DNA from: Daldinia sp. FL1419
Lineage: Eukaryota > Ascomycota > Sordariomycetes > Xylariales > Hypoxylaceae
Length of the DNA stretch: 64,000 bases
Direction of reading: 5' to 3'
Assembly: GCA_025201765.1 (NCBI GenBank)
Contig: MU623342.1
Coordinates: 496,001-560,000, forward strand
The notes under the pieces were generated by a model. The model was not told the origin of the DNA, did no database searches, and saw only the letters and a program-made list of their open reading frames with translations. Below are positions 34,301 to 46,808 of this stretch, piece by piece; position 1 is the first letter of the stretch, and each line of letters starts with the position of its first letter. The position numbers were made by a program, and so were the translations under genes.

Positions 34301-36849
34301 AATTTCTTTCGCGCTATTAATTGCCGTCCATGTATATAGCTTTCCGTCGACCTGCAGGTACTATGCGCACTCCGCTCCAGCCAGGCCAATCTCTTCTGGA
34401 TTCACACACATCTAATTCACCGGTGAGCGGGACGTCGGTCACAACAATTGCCTTCGTGACTGATCACACGAATCCTTTCGGCAGCGCCGCAGCGACCCGG
34501 GCTAGTTATAGCACGTCATATCATCATCCCTTAACGAGTACAATTGTAACCCCTGGTGTTAGTGACACCTCGGTATTACGTCCCCCCAGCTCAAGAAGAA
34601 TCTGTACGGCGAGGACAGCCTCGTTTAAGTGGCTGGAGTTCCGGCGTTTCTACCTGTGGCCCGGGCGAGGCTGATTTTGTCACGGTTACATTCGGCCGTT
34701 ACACACGAAAAGGCAGTCATCTGCAACCAGCTACTGCGGGAGGGTTACAATAATAATTATATCATCAGAATTCTTATCATTGACCGCAAACTAATACCAA
34801 CATGGATAGTAAGTAGCTGTACTCTTCGATGACTCTACCTACAGCAGTAAATATTATATGTCTTGGATAGTATTCCCTACCTCTACCAGTCTTTGACGAA
34901 TAGGTACCTTCTAAGTTGGCAATTAGAGTATGTTAATATACTACTGCATAAACAAATCTTCGATGCTTAAAATACTTTCTATTACCTAACAAATGACATT
35001 GGAAGAAAATGCCTCTCGCAAAGTTCACCCCCGAAGGGGATTAGTTGCTGGATTGTCTAATATATCTCGCTTAGTCAGCCGTGTGTATCACGACGTGGTC
35101 ATCTCTACGAGTTATTTAGCGAAGGCGGGATCGGTGCGGATTGATAGATTCCGCCATTCTTACTTTCCCCTGGATGTCATGTAGTGTCCGGCTCCTCTTC
35201 CACCCATTAAGGACACCGCATGTCTCGGAGAGATATCCTTAAATAAGACGTCCTACGGTAAGGATCTTTCCCACCAGTCTGGATCTGAGAGGACAATCAA
35301 GCTTCGTTGTTAAATGGTGTACCTTGGTTGGATGGTAATACCATCCAGGCATTATCACCAGGGACTACGTGGCGCTACACGTCGTAACACAGAGTTAGTA
35401 ATACTTTAATAATATAATTTAGACTTGATTATTCAATAACTATCTCTTTTTTATACAAGTTATTTACTAGAATGTAATTATTTATTAATAACGAATAAGT
35501 GAACTTATGATTGAGTTGCCTGGCCCCTTTATGCCGCTTATTTATAAAATATTTTTATATTGTGCTACAACTACTAGCTAGATGTTGAGCAAAGGTCTAG
35601 ATGTAAGACAAGTTGAACGGCGGGAAATATTTCATTGCTCTGTAACAATTGTGTAGGACCGTTAGATGGCTAAATACTCTGACAGATGTAATAGGTACCT
35701 ATGAATTGTTAACTTGTTTAGAATGTATGCGGCGTAACAGCCTTAATATTAAATAAGAGGTATATATCCATTCAGCCCCTGATATCGAACACAACTGAGC
35801 ACACTTCAGAGTGACAAAGCGGTACTTAACTTGTTTACGAAACATAATCCTACAAGTTGGTCGTTCTTGAGACAATTTTTAGCAACGCGTATCCGCCAGC
35901 TCGATTTTCAACTGTCCAGGTAGTCATGGGTGTTACCCTTCTCCTTTGGACTAATGACTTTCTAACCATCGTTGTCGATATCGCCGGTCAACGATGTAAT
36001 TCGTTGACTAGATGTTATTATTTTCTCGCCGGAGCTTAAACCCCGGGCTAGTCTAGATTACGGTTTGTTTCAATGTCAAATGTTTAGTTGGATTTTCAAT
36101 AAGATAACTTTACACATAGCTCATTCCCTGTTTAACCTACTGCTCCTTTGCTGTGTCAAACTGGACTAGAGTTCCAATATGATTATCAAACTATTCCCTA
36201 TTTAGACCCGAGTTGGATTTACGACGCTACGTGGCAGACCATATCAAGCCCATAGTGCACATGAAGCGGCGTAGCACAGCCCTTCGTTGTGTGCACATTT
36301 CGGGATATGCTTCATCCTTGAGTTCAGCCAGACGTGGAAGAGGGTTTAATTAAACAAGGCAATTGGATTACATATAATCGTTCGATGTCTGATGAGCATC
36401 GCGAGCAAACATGTAGCTGTAACGTAATCTTAATCGTACCTAGACAACGATGGCACAGACTGTTCAAGGAAGCCTAAGAATTAAAGTACCGCTTACAATT
36501 GGCCCGAGCAAATGGAACTGCATAAGCAACTACGTAAACGTAGCAAATTCTAACATCATGGAGGAATATAGTTGGTAAAAATCTGCGAACTATCCCAGCT
36601 CGGTACGTCGAAGAGTATGGCATATAACGGCTTGTGTACGAATAGAACTCGGAAACTCGGGCATATCTGTGTACAAGGGCCAGTTTTTGTAGAAGAAATG
36701 TCGGTTCTTTCGGGCTGATATAGACAGAGCACATCACTAGGGTCATTGAGCTGTACGGAAATTTCCTACGTATCACCCCCCTTATATTCAAGCCGCTGGC
36801 CCGCATAGTGCGACTTTAAGTTTACGTGAGTCGGTAGGATCTTTTATCT

Positions 36850-36867
36850 TAACTACCTAGGTAGTTA
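36850..36867. repeat. 18-bp palindrome with CCTAGG centre
   Basis: TAACTACCTAGGTAGTTA is self-complementary. It is the longest of the CCTAGG-centred palindromes scattered through gene-free DNA here. Confidence 0.85.
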
Positions 36868-38104
36868 GGATCCGGCGAAGTATTGCACGGATATGTATGA
36901 TACAAGTGCGTAGGAAGGAAAAGATCGGTGTGAGAAACCCTAAAACGTCCGCAGCTGTACAACGGGGGAGCTGAAATACGACGAATTACCATAGGGACTA
37001 GGCGCCCCCAGTCGGCAGTCGAGTACGAAGTGGACATCTTGTCCCAAGCACGTAGCCATTTCCAAGGTTTCGATGCTGCTTCGAATAATCAAGGTTTTAA
37101 ACAAAGCATTTGAAAGAAACCTGAATATGATGCCTCGTAAATATGATTCTCGTATAATTACCAACTCCAGACTTAGCCAATGATTAAAAATACGTGGCGT
37201 TACCTTGTTTATCCTTACCGGAGATCTAGGGTGCCAAATTCTCGGGTCGAGTTACTGTTACCTCAACCCCTTTGCTATGGTTCCGGTCGTAGGGCTCACC
37301 GAGGCGGATTCGAAACATCGTGGCACCGGCCCGAGCTTTAGTTGAATGGGTGGGTGGTGGCTCGGATATCGACCCGCTTAACCAAACACTCTCTGGCCTT
37401 GTTTTTCTCCTTCACCTACTGTCCGTGCGGATGCCACGGCAGGCAACGCGCACACACAGCAGGGTTATCACAGGCTAGCTATCCCTGAACCTCCCTAGGG
37501 CCAAACATGGTGTTGGGCTCGCAAAAGGCACGAACACCTACCTGCGTACGTAGCCAGTAGGCTTTGTGTAAGGGTGCCATCGAAGATCGAAATTGTAAAA
37601 TTCCGAGGGTAGAACCCAAGCTGAAAAGCGGGCTAGCAGGAAACCCCATGTAATATCATTCGGTTAGGTTAGGGGAGGTATGATTGTGTGGCAATGCGCA
37701 AGGTACCCGAGGTGCTGCTTCACAAACATTCACAAAGATCGACGTTCACGCTCTTGGCTCGTACATATTAGGCAGTATTATCGGGTAATATTGAGCTGTG
37801 TTACTCTGACTTACATCTCAGCAGGCGGCGCGAATAGACGCGGTGCCTGTTCATAGATACGGTAAATTACTTGTTTCTCGCAAGGCAACGACGAGGCAAT
37901 CGCAAGGCGTCCAATCTCGGAAGAACGACGTAGCCTATTCGTTTGCTTGCTTATGATAATATCCCGAGGGCATGGCGTCGACGCCTTGTTCTAACTTCTG
38001 TCTAACACTGGGCGAGTAGGTCACCTTACGAGCATAATCCCGATTCCCGAAATCAATGCGTGCTTCACGAAGCCTGCAGATACCAAATACCGAAACCATG
38101 CGCT

Positions 38105-41100
38105 CTAATACGCCCCTTCGCGTTCCTCCCATGCCGGCTGGGGAGCCAGCCAGGGCTTCCTATACCCAGACCACAGCGGCATCTCAGGCTCAAGGGCAAA
38201 GCCGTCTAGCCTGGCGCCAGCCTCATCGAGCGACCACAATGTGAGCGCTACGGTATTCTCCCCGTTGTGGTTGAGTATGCCCTCCGGCACCGGGAACGCG
38301 GTCTGCGGCCCCAGGTTAGCGACCAACTTCCCGAACTGCCAGCCATTGACGAAGAGCTGGCATCGGTGACGGCCAGTAACGGTAGAGGAATTGCCGAATA
38401 CGAAGCTAAGCGGGACATCGTAGCCCGCAGGCACATCGAGCGAAAATGTCGTTGTGAAGAATCCGACTCCGGCCGAAGGTATCCCCTCCGTGACGGGATT
38501 AGAGGACTGCCAGGACTGGGTCGGCGGCGAGGGTTGGTGGTAGCCTTGTCTTTCGGCGAACATACCTCCTTCATTACGAGGACCCCGCGCAAGGTCGTGG
38601 TACGATTCACCGCCGAGATTGCCCGTTATTTTCCACGTCACATCCGACTTCTCGTGTCCGTCCAAGTCGAAGTTAATCATGCCCATTGGTGCCTTGATAG
38701 CGTCTGTCCCGGGTGCCTCTTCGTCTTGCCCCATGTGGTCGATCAGTAGCGTAAAGACGTAGGATTTGTTGGCTTGGAGAGGATAGGAGTTGAGTGATAC
38801 GGTGTCGTTATGTGTAGATTCGCCGCTTGTACCGTCCCAGGATGCAACAAACTCGTTGTTGAGCCAAAGCGAGTAACCAAAGCCACTTCCGCCCGTGATG
38901 TTCAGGAATAAACTTGATTCTTCTCCATTCGCGGTGAAGTGACCACGATATATAAGCGATCCGCTATGAAAGCCATAATCGCTCGCGTAAAGAGAAGTCG
39001 GGGTAAGTAGTTGTTGCGGATTGTTGGTTGACGGATTGGCACATTCGACCCATTTCGAATCGTCGTAGGAGGCTTGGATCTCAGGAAGAGAATCGATATA
39101 TTTCCACTCTATGGAAGCGAAGTCGGGAAGAGTTATATTAGGAGCTTGGAAATCCAATCGCGCAGCAAGTTTTCCGTCTTCGTTGCGTTCTCCGCCAAGA
39201 TCCCTGTTGTTGAACGACAAGACTTTTACTTTGCCAGAAGGCTCGTGGATTAATTCGATATCGGTAGTGCTGTTAATATCGCCGGTAAGGCGAAGTACTT
39301 CTCCATCGAGGACCGCTGTACGGATCAAATAAGGGCCCTTTACGACGACGGTGGATTTAGACGGAGAAGAGTAATTTCCAATTGGAGTTTCTGCCGGTAT
39401 TTCCGTGACCCAATACTTGTAAGCATCGTTGCGCCATAACAGCAAGACCTCCAGTTCGTCCCCGAGTCTTAGAATTTTCCTATCTTCCGAAACCTTCCAT
39501 TGAACAACTAGCGTGCTTGAATCTAACAATTGGGTCTTTACAGTCGTGTCATTCGGGCTCGTCTGGGCAGTTCGTGTGGTCAAGCTCGTTAGACCAATAG
39601 CGAGCTCATGGGTCTCACCGGTTCCGCCGTAGAGGATCAAAGTTCTCTTGCCCAGCCTATCCTTGGCCCATGTGAATACCTCGGCGGTGCAGTAAATCAA
39701 GTTAATTCCCCCGACGTCGTAGTCGGTCAAATGGATCTTGGAATCCCTTCTTGTTAGGACTAGCTCCCCGCCCAGCTGGGGTATTGATATGTTTCCAGCG
39801 CTTGTAGACACGACGAGTTTATAAGTTGTCGTATTGGTCGACGTCCAATCAGCATGGCGAATGATGTAAAGGTTGGTCGCGGAGTCGGTTCCGAACAAAG
39901 GGGTCGTGGCAATCCCTTCAGTCGAGACGTAGGATCCATTTGACGAATTCCCCGCTACGGCCGTCAGGTAAGCAGGGGATACTTTAAAGAAATTAGCTTC
40001 AAGCTTCTCTTCCGAATATTTCTCTCGCCATATGTGGCGATTCTCTTTGATAGCCGCGCCATAGTCGTATGAGCTATCGCCGCCTCGGTACCCTAGGTTA
40101 CCCCAGTTCGTTCCTCCATAAGTCTGCAAGAAACTCAGTTTCATACGTCATGATGCAGTGGACAGAATGAGCACTGACCATGTAAACGTTAAATATCTTG
40201 ATAGCAAAGCCATAGTTGTTCTTCCATAGGACACGGACTGATTCTTGGTTGACCAGGGCATTGCATGTGTCTGCATTAACGCTCCCAAATCCAGTTCCAG
40301 ACCCTCCTTGGAACTCCGCTATGAAGAATGGGGTATTGGGGCTGTACCGCTGGTGCATGAGTTGCCAGTTCTCTGGCCATCGGATCTTAGGCCAGACGTC
40401 AGGATGTGCACCTATTTTAGGATCAGGAAAATAAGGCAACCGTTGGGGTATTCTAGATACTCACAATCATACCGCATAGGATATGCATCGATACCATACA
40501 CTACAACTCTTGGTTAGTACCGGCCCCCAAACCATGGTTCGGGTTGAATACTCACGGTCCGTTTCGCCTATTCCACTACCAGGCGCCCAGTTTCCCTGAT
40601 AAAGATGGTCGTTAACCATCTGCGGAACTACATTCCCAGCCTTCTTAAATTGCTGCTTTACATGTTCCATGTAGTTGCTGTTAGTCTCCGCTGGGAAATC
40701 GGTATCGATGACGTCTGGCCATGTGTCGTATTCGTTCTCGGGCTGCAGCATCACAACCGGGCCGCCATTGGTGATCTGGGCATCAGCAATCAACTTGCCT
40801 ACAGTAGCGGCATAGAGCTCAGTGGAGTTAACGAATTCTGGATCACTACCCCGAAGAGGTGCCTTGATCCGCGCGGTCCATCCTGGGAAGCCTCCCAAGG
40901 CGACCTCGGCGTTAATATACGGACCGGGCCGGGCGATCAGATAGATACCAGCTTCCGCAGCAGCTTTGAAGAATTCGTCGAGAGCAAATACCCCGTCGAA
41001 ACGCACTTGTCCCTGTGTACCTTCTACAAGACCCCAGTAGGTATAGAACGATACTGCGTTGAAACCAAGCGCCTTGATCTTTTGGAATATGTCCAAATAC

Positions 41101-41366
41101 AAGCCTGGACTCGGCAGACGCCAGGGGTGGAACTCTCCTGAAAATATGAATATTCGTTCTCCTCTAATCATCATAGAGTGCTTGTCCCACGTAACCTAAT
41201 CGGATTTTAGCAATAGCACGAGAGAAATTCAGCGTTTATTTACCAATCCCACCAAGGGGTCTCTCGACCCGATTCTAGAGTCTACATCGTGTGATAGTAT
41301 GTTCAACCCTAGTCCATATGGCAATAGGTAACACAGGATCGTAAAAAGCCCTGAAAACAATATCAT
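38105..41366 (-). CDS. Secreted beta-galactosidase, GH35
   Basis: Exons are 41366-41244, 41195-40556, 40500-40465, 40411-40179 and 40123-38105, giving 1016 residues; four introns of 48-55 nt, one flanking a 36-nt microexon, all keep frame. The first 20 residues are a hydrophobic signal peptide. The mature enzyme begins with [20 protein letters not shown], the standard GH35 opening. The acid/base Glu lies in LQPENEY (Glu about 196) and the nucleophile Glu in FFIAEFQGG (Glu about 299). [11 protein letters not shown] and SSYDYGAAI complete the barrel, followed by the beta-sandwich domains ending with [16 protein letters not shown] and LFVNGW-type jelly-roll motifs. Length agrees with fungal LacA-type enzymes (about 1000). 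Many N-glycosylation sequons (NSS, NGS, NTT, NIT) fit secretion. It releases terminal beta-galactose from plant polysaccharides and glycans outside the cell. Confidence 0.96.
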
Positions 41367-42627
41367 GTTGAACGTTCCACCGCTCTAACCAGAGCACGCT
41401 GAAACTCGTAAACGCAGGATTCGGGAGGCCTATCTTCGCGTTTTAGAGGCGGTGCCACCGACCTCGAACCACGAGCGTAACATCTATTTTGAGCTCGGTG
41501 TGGTAGTAGATTTTATGACAAGCTTCAAGGTCAAAAATATCCCGAGCTGTGGAGAAGGTAAGGAACCCTGGTGTTGAGATGATCCTTGAAACCTCCGCTT
41601 CTCCAACTTCCCCCCAGATCTCCTAGGGGGTTGCGGGTCCGAAGAGTATGGGGATTTATTAATTGGTGCAAAATCTCGTTGGCTGTCTTTATCGCTTTAG
41701 GCAGAATGAGTTTGGTTTTCGGCCTTTTTTTTTCCCCTTGGTATGGCTTCATTCTGGTCGTCGATGATTCAGTACGGACCGTAGATACTTGAAATAAATA
41801 CCGTCTGTTAGCTATAAGCTTTTAAGTATAGGTAATTAATTTATCTTCAACGAAGTAGCGGAAGTTTATAATACCGTTTCCTAAACTCGAATGAATCTTT
41901 GAGCGTATGAAGTAAGCGATGCTTGTTCATGTTGTCGCCCGGTGGGAAGCAGTATCTGTGAATGGAATCACTTTGGAGCCAAGATGGTGGTTTTCATATA
42001 ACCTACTAAGAGTAATTAGAGTTATGTTACTATATTTATCTAGCAAATTTCGAGAAATTGGGATTAAATTGAGTCAGTAAGCCCCTCGCGGTACTGATGG
42101 TGTAGGCAGTTCCTAATTTGTTGCGGAAGTTGACTGAAAAAGAGAATCGGATATTTCCTACAGCAAATAGAGTAAAGAAATAAGATATATATATATATAA
42201 CTACCTAGGGTACCCTTGTAAGGCTATTTCTAATTTGGTGTTTTGGCTTTTAAGTTTGTTTTATTGATCCTCTTGGTATAGGCATTCTGCAATATGCTTG
42301 CACTAGGTCAACGTCAAAAAGGAGGGCTTGAAAGGAAATATGCTTTGGATATTAAAGACAGCCTACTTGATTAAAGAAGTCTTTAGAAATATTGATTATT
42401 GGGTTCATTAACTACGCGAAATATAAATTAAACTACAGCATGAAAAGAAATACCTTCAACTGTCAATTACTTGAAATTACCAATAGAAATATTTAACACA
42501 TAAATCTAAATACACTATCTTCAAGTAATGCTAATGCGAGAATTGTAAGAAGCGTCACCCCTTCTGGTATTGAGCCTCATACACGTGGTGATTGTCACAT
42601 GACCCTTAATAAACCGGGCGAGGCTGG
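41367..42627. other. Intergenic, upstream of beta-galactosidase
   Basis: About 1.3 kb containing the beta-galactosidase promoter at its left end. One CCCCAG (CTGGGG on the gene strand, a CreA-type SYGGRG hexamer) occurs near 41614, and an (AT)n run lies at about 42186-42200. No coding frame is supported. Confidence 0.5.
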
Positions 42628-43951
42628 CTATGAGTGAGGAAAAGATAAACCAACCCCATCAACAACTGCACCTTTATTAAACCATTGCGCCCTGGGCAGC
42701 AGCTCACTCGCTACCCATCTGGCGGTGGTCGTGTGCATAGACCCATACCCAAAGGGTTCGTCTGTTTTATCCTTCCTCATTTTGTTATCCAGTGTCAGGT
42801 CCTCAAGAGACGCTTCTTGATGACTTATATCGTTAGTGCCGCTAATTTCTATATCCCCTGGTTTGGTACCTCGAGGAAAACTTGTTCGGCCGTCCGCCAA
42901 TGCCTGGAACACGACTAACTGATCTTGGAGGTACTCATCAACGGCTCCACGAACCATAATCTCGTCGAAAAGATCATTGCAGACCTTGCGTGAGATTTCT
43001 GCGCCTAGAACTTCTGGCGTCTTGCTCTTCCGAGATTTGTCGTAGAGATAATCACGGCCCCAACGGAGCCCAGTGTGAGAGTGAGCCACTAGTAAAGTGT
43101 ACATGCGGGCATCGTGCCCACTGTCTTCCATCAATACAAATTTAATATCCACACTGGGGAACAATTTGTCAATATGACTCGCAAGCGCCTTTTCAAGTGG
43201 TTCTCGGAGGGCATGTGGCACTAGCATTCTCACGTCAACCTGCTTGATCTTGAAATCTTCCATGGTGATTGGTCTGTCCCATCGCTCTTGAACTTTCAAG
43301 GTTTCTCCTGGTAGAAGAGGCTGGAACCTTAGCCAAATGCAACCGGATTTGAGAGGGCCTGTTGCCCAGGATCGCTTCTTCAGCTGCCTTTCGATAGTAA
43401 TACCGAAATGATCCTTCAAAGTAGGCAACAGGATTTGATCGAAATATTCATATGACAGCGAGAAAGACACGTTTGTACCACCGTGAATCTCCAGCTCGAT
43501 AGGCTCTCCGGTGTCATTCCCTGCAAAGAGGAGAAAAGGGAAGATTGCCTGAAAGACAAGTAGTGTACTTGAGGCACTGCTTCCAGCGACGATCTCGAAT
43601 TTGCGCTTTCGAAGAGAAGTTGGAGGTTGCAGTGGTGAAAATTCTAGAGATTGGCTGCCGACTTCTAAGCCGTTAACTTCAGCTCCCGTAGCTTCCGCTA
43701 ACCATCGGATGGCTGCTACGTGCTGGGCCTTCAAGCCTGTGACTGGACGGTTAGCCAAGATGTATTCGCGAGGCAGGAATTTCCAGTAAGTGCTGACCAC
43801 CTCCTCGTTGCCCCGGTCTATTCCCTCTTACATGGTTAATGCGGATAGGTTGTGATAACAGCGCGGAAAGGCTACAGGCAATCCTGATCACTTGTCCGCC
43901 ACCTTCGCCTGTTCTCCCGTCTAATAGTATAGGCTTTTTCTTTTGTTTCAT
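42628..43951 (-). CDS. RNA 3'-terminal phosphate cyclase-like protein
   Basis: Exons are 43951-43801 and 43736-42628, giving 419 residues; the 64-nt intron (GTGGTC donor, CTAAC branch, CACAG) is phase 1. Cyclases of this family convert RNA 3'-phosphate to a 2',3'-cyclic phosphate using ATP. Visible family features are LLDGRTGEGGGQVIRIACSLSALL at the N-terminus, IRINHVRGNR, GLKAQHVAAIRWLAE, a GSSASSTLL segment, HGGTNVSFSLSYEYFDQILLP near residues 165-188, and a C-terminal MHTTTARWVASELLP with the expected His. The canonical PKGGG signature is replaced by WATGPLKSGC, and a charged insertion precedes the terminal His segment. It could be an active but divergent fungal cyclase or a non-catalytic relative; Rcl1-type proteins lack the nucleotidyl-acceptor His, which is present here. 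Confidence 0.88.
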
Positions 43952-45592
43952 GTCGTGTCCTATCCTAGTGTGATATAATCAATATAGGTTTGATGATGAA
44001 TGGTGAAATCCCAAAGTAACTTCACGTGGGCGAGTGGTTTTGAGACATTACTACGTGGGTTGGGGCTGTACAAATGAGTCATTTGGATAGGATTTTGATT
44101 ACCACTCATCGGATTAAAACAGTAGGATCTTCGTATCTACACCTGTACTACTATGTCTTATGCGGTGATTTTTTTTTTTTTTCCCTGTGAGATATAGTTT
44201 CATCCTTCATCCCCCTTCCGACGAAGGGGGTGGTGAATATCTGGAATGAATGAAGGGACGCGTTACTCCCTCGATCGATCAAATATAACTGAGGGACCTA
44301 CACCTTTAGATTTCCCTTGCTTTAGCGTCCGTCCGTACTCTTCTATGGCTAAGGCGTTTGATGCCCCGAGCAGGCCCAATATAGCGGTGTTTAAGCGCTA
44401 ATTCAAGGAACTTTTTATTTACTTGGGTATGAAGTACATACATGGTGGGTCAAGACGCCTTTATCCCCACTGCAAGATGCTTGGTAATGGGGCTGGCATT
44501 ACCGGGTAGGGGGTAAGGATTCCTTATGTATTATCACAGAAGCTAAGGTAGGTATTCACATGTAAAATATATGAAAGTTGGGGACTTGTACTCCACAAAA
44601 GAAGCTCATTCTAGGAGCTCGGGTTAGACGTAGTTTTTCATAAAACCATTTGATTTTATTAATATTTTATTTGAAAAGGGTGTGATTAATTTTTCCATTC
44701 TTTCTCCAATTTCGTACACCAATAAAAGCCATTTCGATTCGACGATCGAGTTATCCCAAGAGACTCAAGATACGGCCGATATATGTTCTACGTAAACTAC
44801 GTGGGACAATACCTACTTACCTAGGTAGGTAGGCATATAAGACATGACGTCTAATGGCATGATGTCATTTCTTAGGGTTGCTCCTAAGCCAGGGATCAGG
44901 GACTCGATGGTTAATGCACTGAGATTCTCTACTACACCCACCATGTTATGAACACGAAGCTGTGGTTATCATCTGTCAGTTTCGTAAACCTGCTAACCTA
45001 GACCTTGCGCGATTAATCTTCATAGGCTTCGGAAAGATGCAGATTGATCCAATTCCCTCTCAACTCAATGCTGGGATATATGCGAGAGCGTAGGAGTGCT
45101 TCTCGGACCCCTCTTCTCCTGATTCGATAGAATAAATCTCAACGCGCGTTTAGCATTCGTTATCAACTCTCCAAGGAAGGGTTGACAAATAACTACGTTT
45201 TTCTCATGTGCCCTCTTTTACATATCCCAACTTTTAAACCACAATGGAAAGGTCTACTATTGGAAACCAATGCTAGTTAGGTCGCTTTCACGATCATAAC
45301 TAACCAATCAGGAAAGAAGAAAAGAAATTACTGGAAGTTAGGAACGAACATCCGAGATTGAAGGTTACCGGCGCTAATACAAAATCATGATAAATCGTCA
45401 TTGTAATATCCTATTCCTCTGACGGCTTACTCTATTAGTAGTCCGTACCTGTTTCTAGAGCCGTGGATACTTGTTAATCACTATTAACAACATTTATTTC
45501 GAACACAGATTATTATAGTAGGTCAATCTATATTATCGGATTGTCAAGAAAGGAAAAGTAAAGCCAGGATGGGTTGACGAAACAATCCAAGC
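43952..45592. other. Intergenic, no gene seen
   Basis: About 1.6 kb. It contains a T run near 44168-44182, an inverted repeat CCCCCTTC-CGAC-GAAGGGGG at 44211-44230 and a CCTAGGTAGG motif near 44820-44832. No coding frame is supported. Confidence 0.55.
44211..44230. repeat. Inverted repeat, 8-bp arms, 4-nt loop
   Basis: CCCCCTTC (44211-44218) and GAAGGGGG (44223-44230) pair perfectly around CGAC, about 260 bp upstream of the cyclase start. Confidence 0.85.
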
Positions 45593-46808
45593 TCAGTCTT
45601 TGAATACTCTACCGGCTTCGATCTCTGCGAATACGGTCAGGGTATGCTGATAGGCCTTCTCCGCAGCACCGTTCTCGCGAACCTTGTCGTATTCCTTTCC
45701 CTTAGGAAAGGTTTCCCCGTCTTTATTGACTCTATACGCTCCGCTTCCGACCTTTCCATCTATACCTTCGGCCGGCTCAATTCCCTCCACACTTCCGAAC
45801 GGCGCTTCCGTGCTACCTTGCGTATTGTCGGGTTTTCGCGCCGGAAACCTCGCTGGTGAGGCCATAAACACGATTCGCTGCCCGCATTCCTCGAACGGCA
45901 CCCACCATGGCCTAAATAAGGGATTGACGACGTAGGTTATCAGAACCTTAAGCCACCAAGGCAAATTACTTTTCGCCGCGATATCGGTGGGTACATAGCC
46001 CGGGTGTTGGTGACAAAGAGCTATCCGACCTGGATTGCGACGCGCAATTTCTTCGAAGAAGATATTGGTCAAGCTAACCAGATGCGAGAAAGCGGTTTGA
46101 ATTTTTTGGCTTTTCTGATCTCGTAACGCTAGGTCATCTAGTACAAGACCTTCTTTGATACTTGCGTTGAGTACCGAGACGACATGTCCGGCTCTAGGAG
46201 ATGCGGTTAGGAGTGGAAGTAGTCGTTCGATGAAGCGCGCTCGCGAGTAGTAGAGTAGGCTATTGTACCTGTCAAGTCCTTCTTCGGTATCTATTTCCTC
46301 TGTCAGCTTGACCAACTATGTGCGTGCTTAATCGGTTCTCTTAGTCACGAAGGTCTACAGGGCTCAAGGAGTACCATAACCCTTCGCAGTTACGCTTACC
46401 TTCACTCGTCAGAGACAGGACTCCCTGGCAGTTGACCAAAAAGTCGATCTTGGCCGTCATGTCTTTTGTGTTGGCCTTCTCTTGCTCAGCTCTAGTGATC
46501 TCAGCGCAGATGCGATCGACCTCCCGCAGGAGCGACACATCGCCCTTGTGGAATCGGAATATCCCCTGTGGACACACTTCCGAGCATTCGGTAACGATCC
46601 TGCGCCCAGCCTCCTCGTTCCGACCAACTATATGTACATGAAGTACATCGTTTTCCCGACCGCCACGATCTGCGAATGTTGCGGCGAGCGCCCGCACCGC
46701 GCTCTCGCCGATTCCCGACGTCCCCCCAGCTACGACAGCTACGAACGGTTTTGTCGCGGAGTTTGCAAGTGCCGCGTTTGCGGATCGGACTATGTCGAGT
46801 CGGACCAT
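45593..46808 (-). CDS. Atypical short-chain dehydrogenase/reductase
   Basis: Exons are 46808-46400 and 46299-45593, giving 371 residues; the 100-nt intron (GTAAGC donor, CTGACAG acceptor) is phase 1 and joins LTSE to EIDTEEGLD. The Rossmann nucleotide motif GGTSGIG is at about 28-34, followed by HIVGRN, the cofactor-facing GDVSLL and the NCQGVLSL strand (NAG-equivalent). The Ser-region strand reads GHVVSVLNAS. The expected catalytic Tyr-x3-Lys is absent: the corresponding helix reads QTAFSHLVSLTNIFFEEIA. The downstream CHQHPGYVPTDIA matches the PG-loop of the fold. The C-terminus has a roughly 60-residue Gly/Glu/Lys-rich extension. Dehydrogenase activity is therefore uncertain, and the protein may belong to a fungal SDR branch without the tetrad. 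It lies 1.6 kb from the cyclase in the same orientation; no functional link is evident. Confidence 0.88.

Larger units (their letters stand above)
30217..38104. other. Gene-free 7.9 kb
   Basis: No gene can be supported on either strand. The region holds a long TAGG run (31339-31365), TGTAATAGG-like repeats (about 31445-31505), GAATACATG repeats (about 32255-32290), AT-rich stretches near 35395-35560, and an 18-bp palindrome TAACTACCTAGGTAGTTA at about 36850-36867. The frame at 34321-34674 (+) is Ser/Thr-rich without recognisable features. It may include decayed genes. Confidence 0.5.

Noticed and set aside
34321..34674. Ser/Thr-rich frame of 117 codons
   Set aside because: It starts at TTG, has no signal peptide or conserved motif, and the neighbouring frames are equally open. 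It may be a relic but cannot be named.
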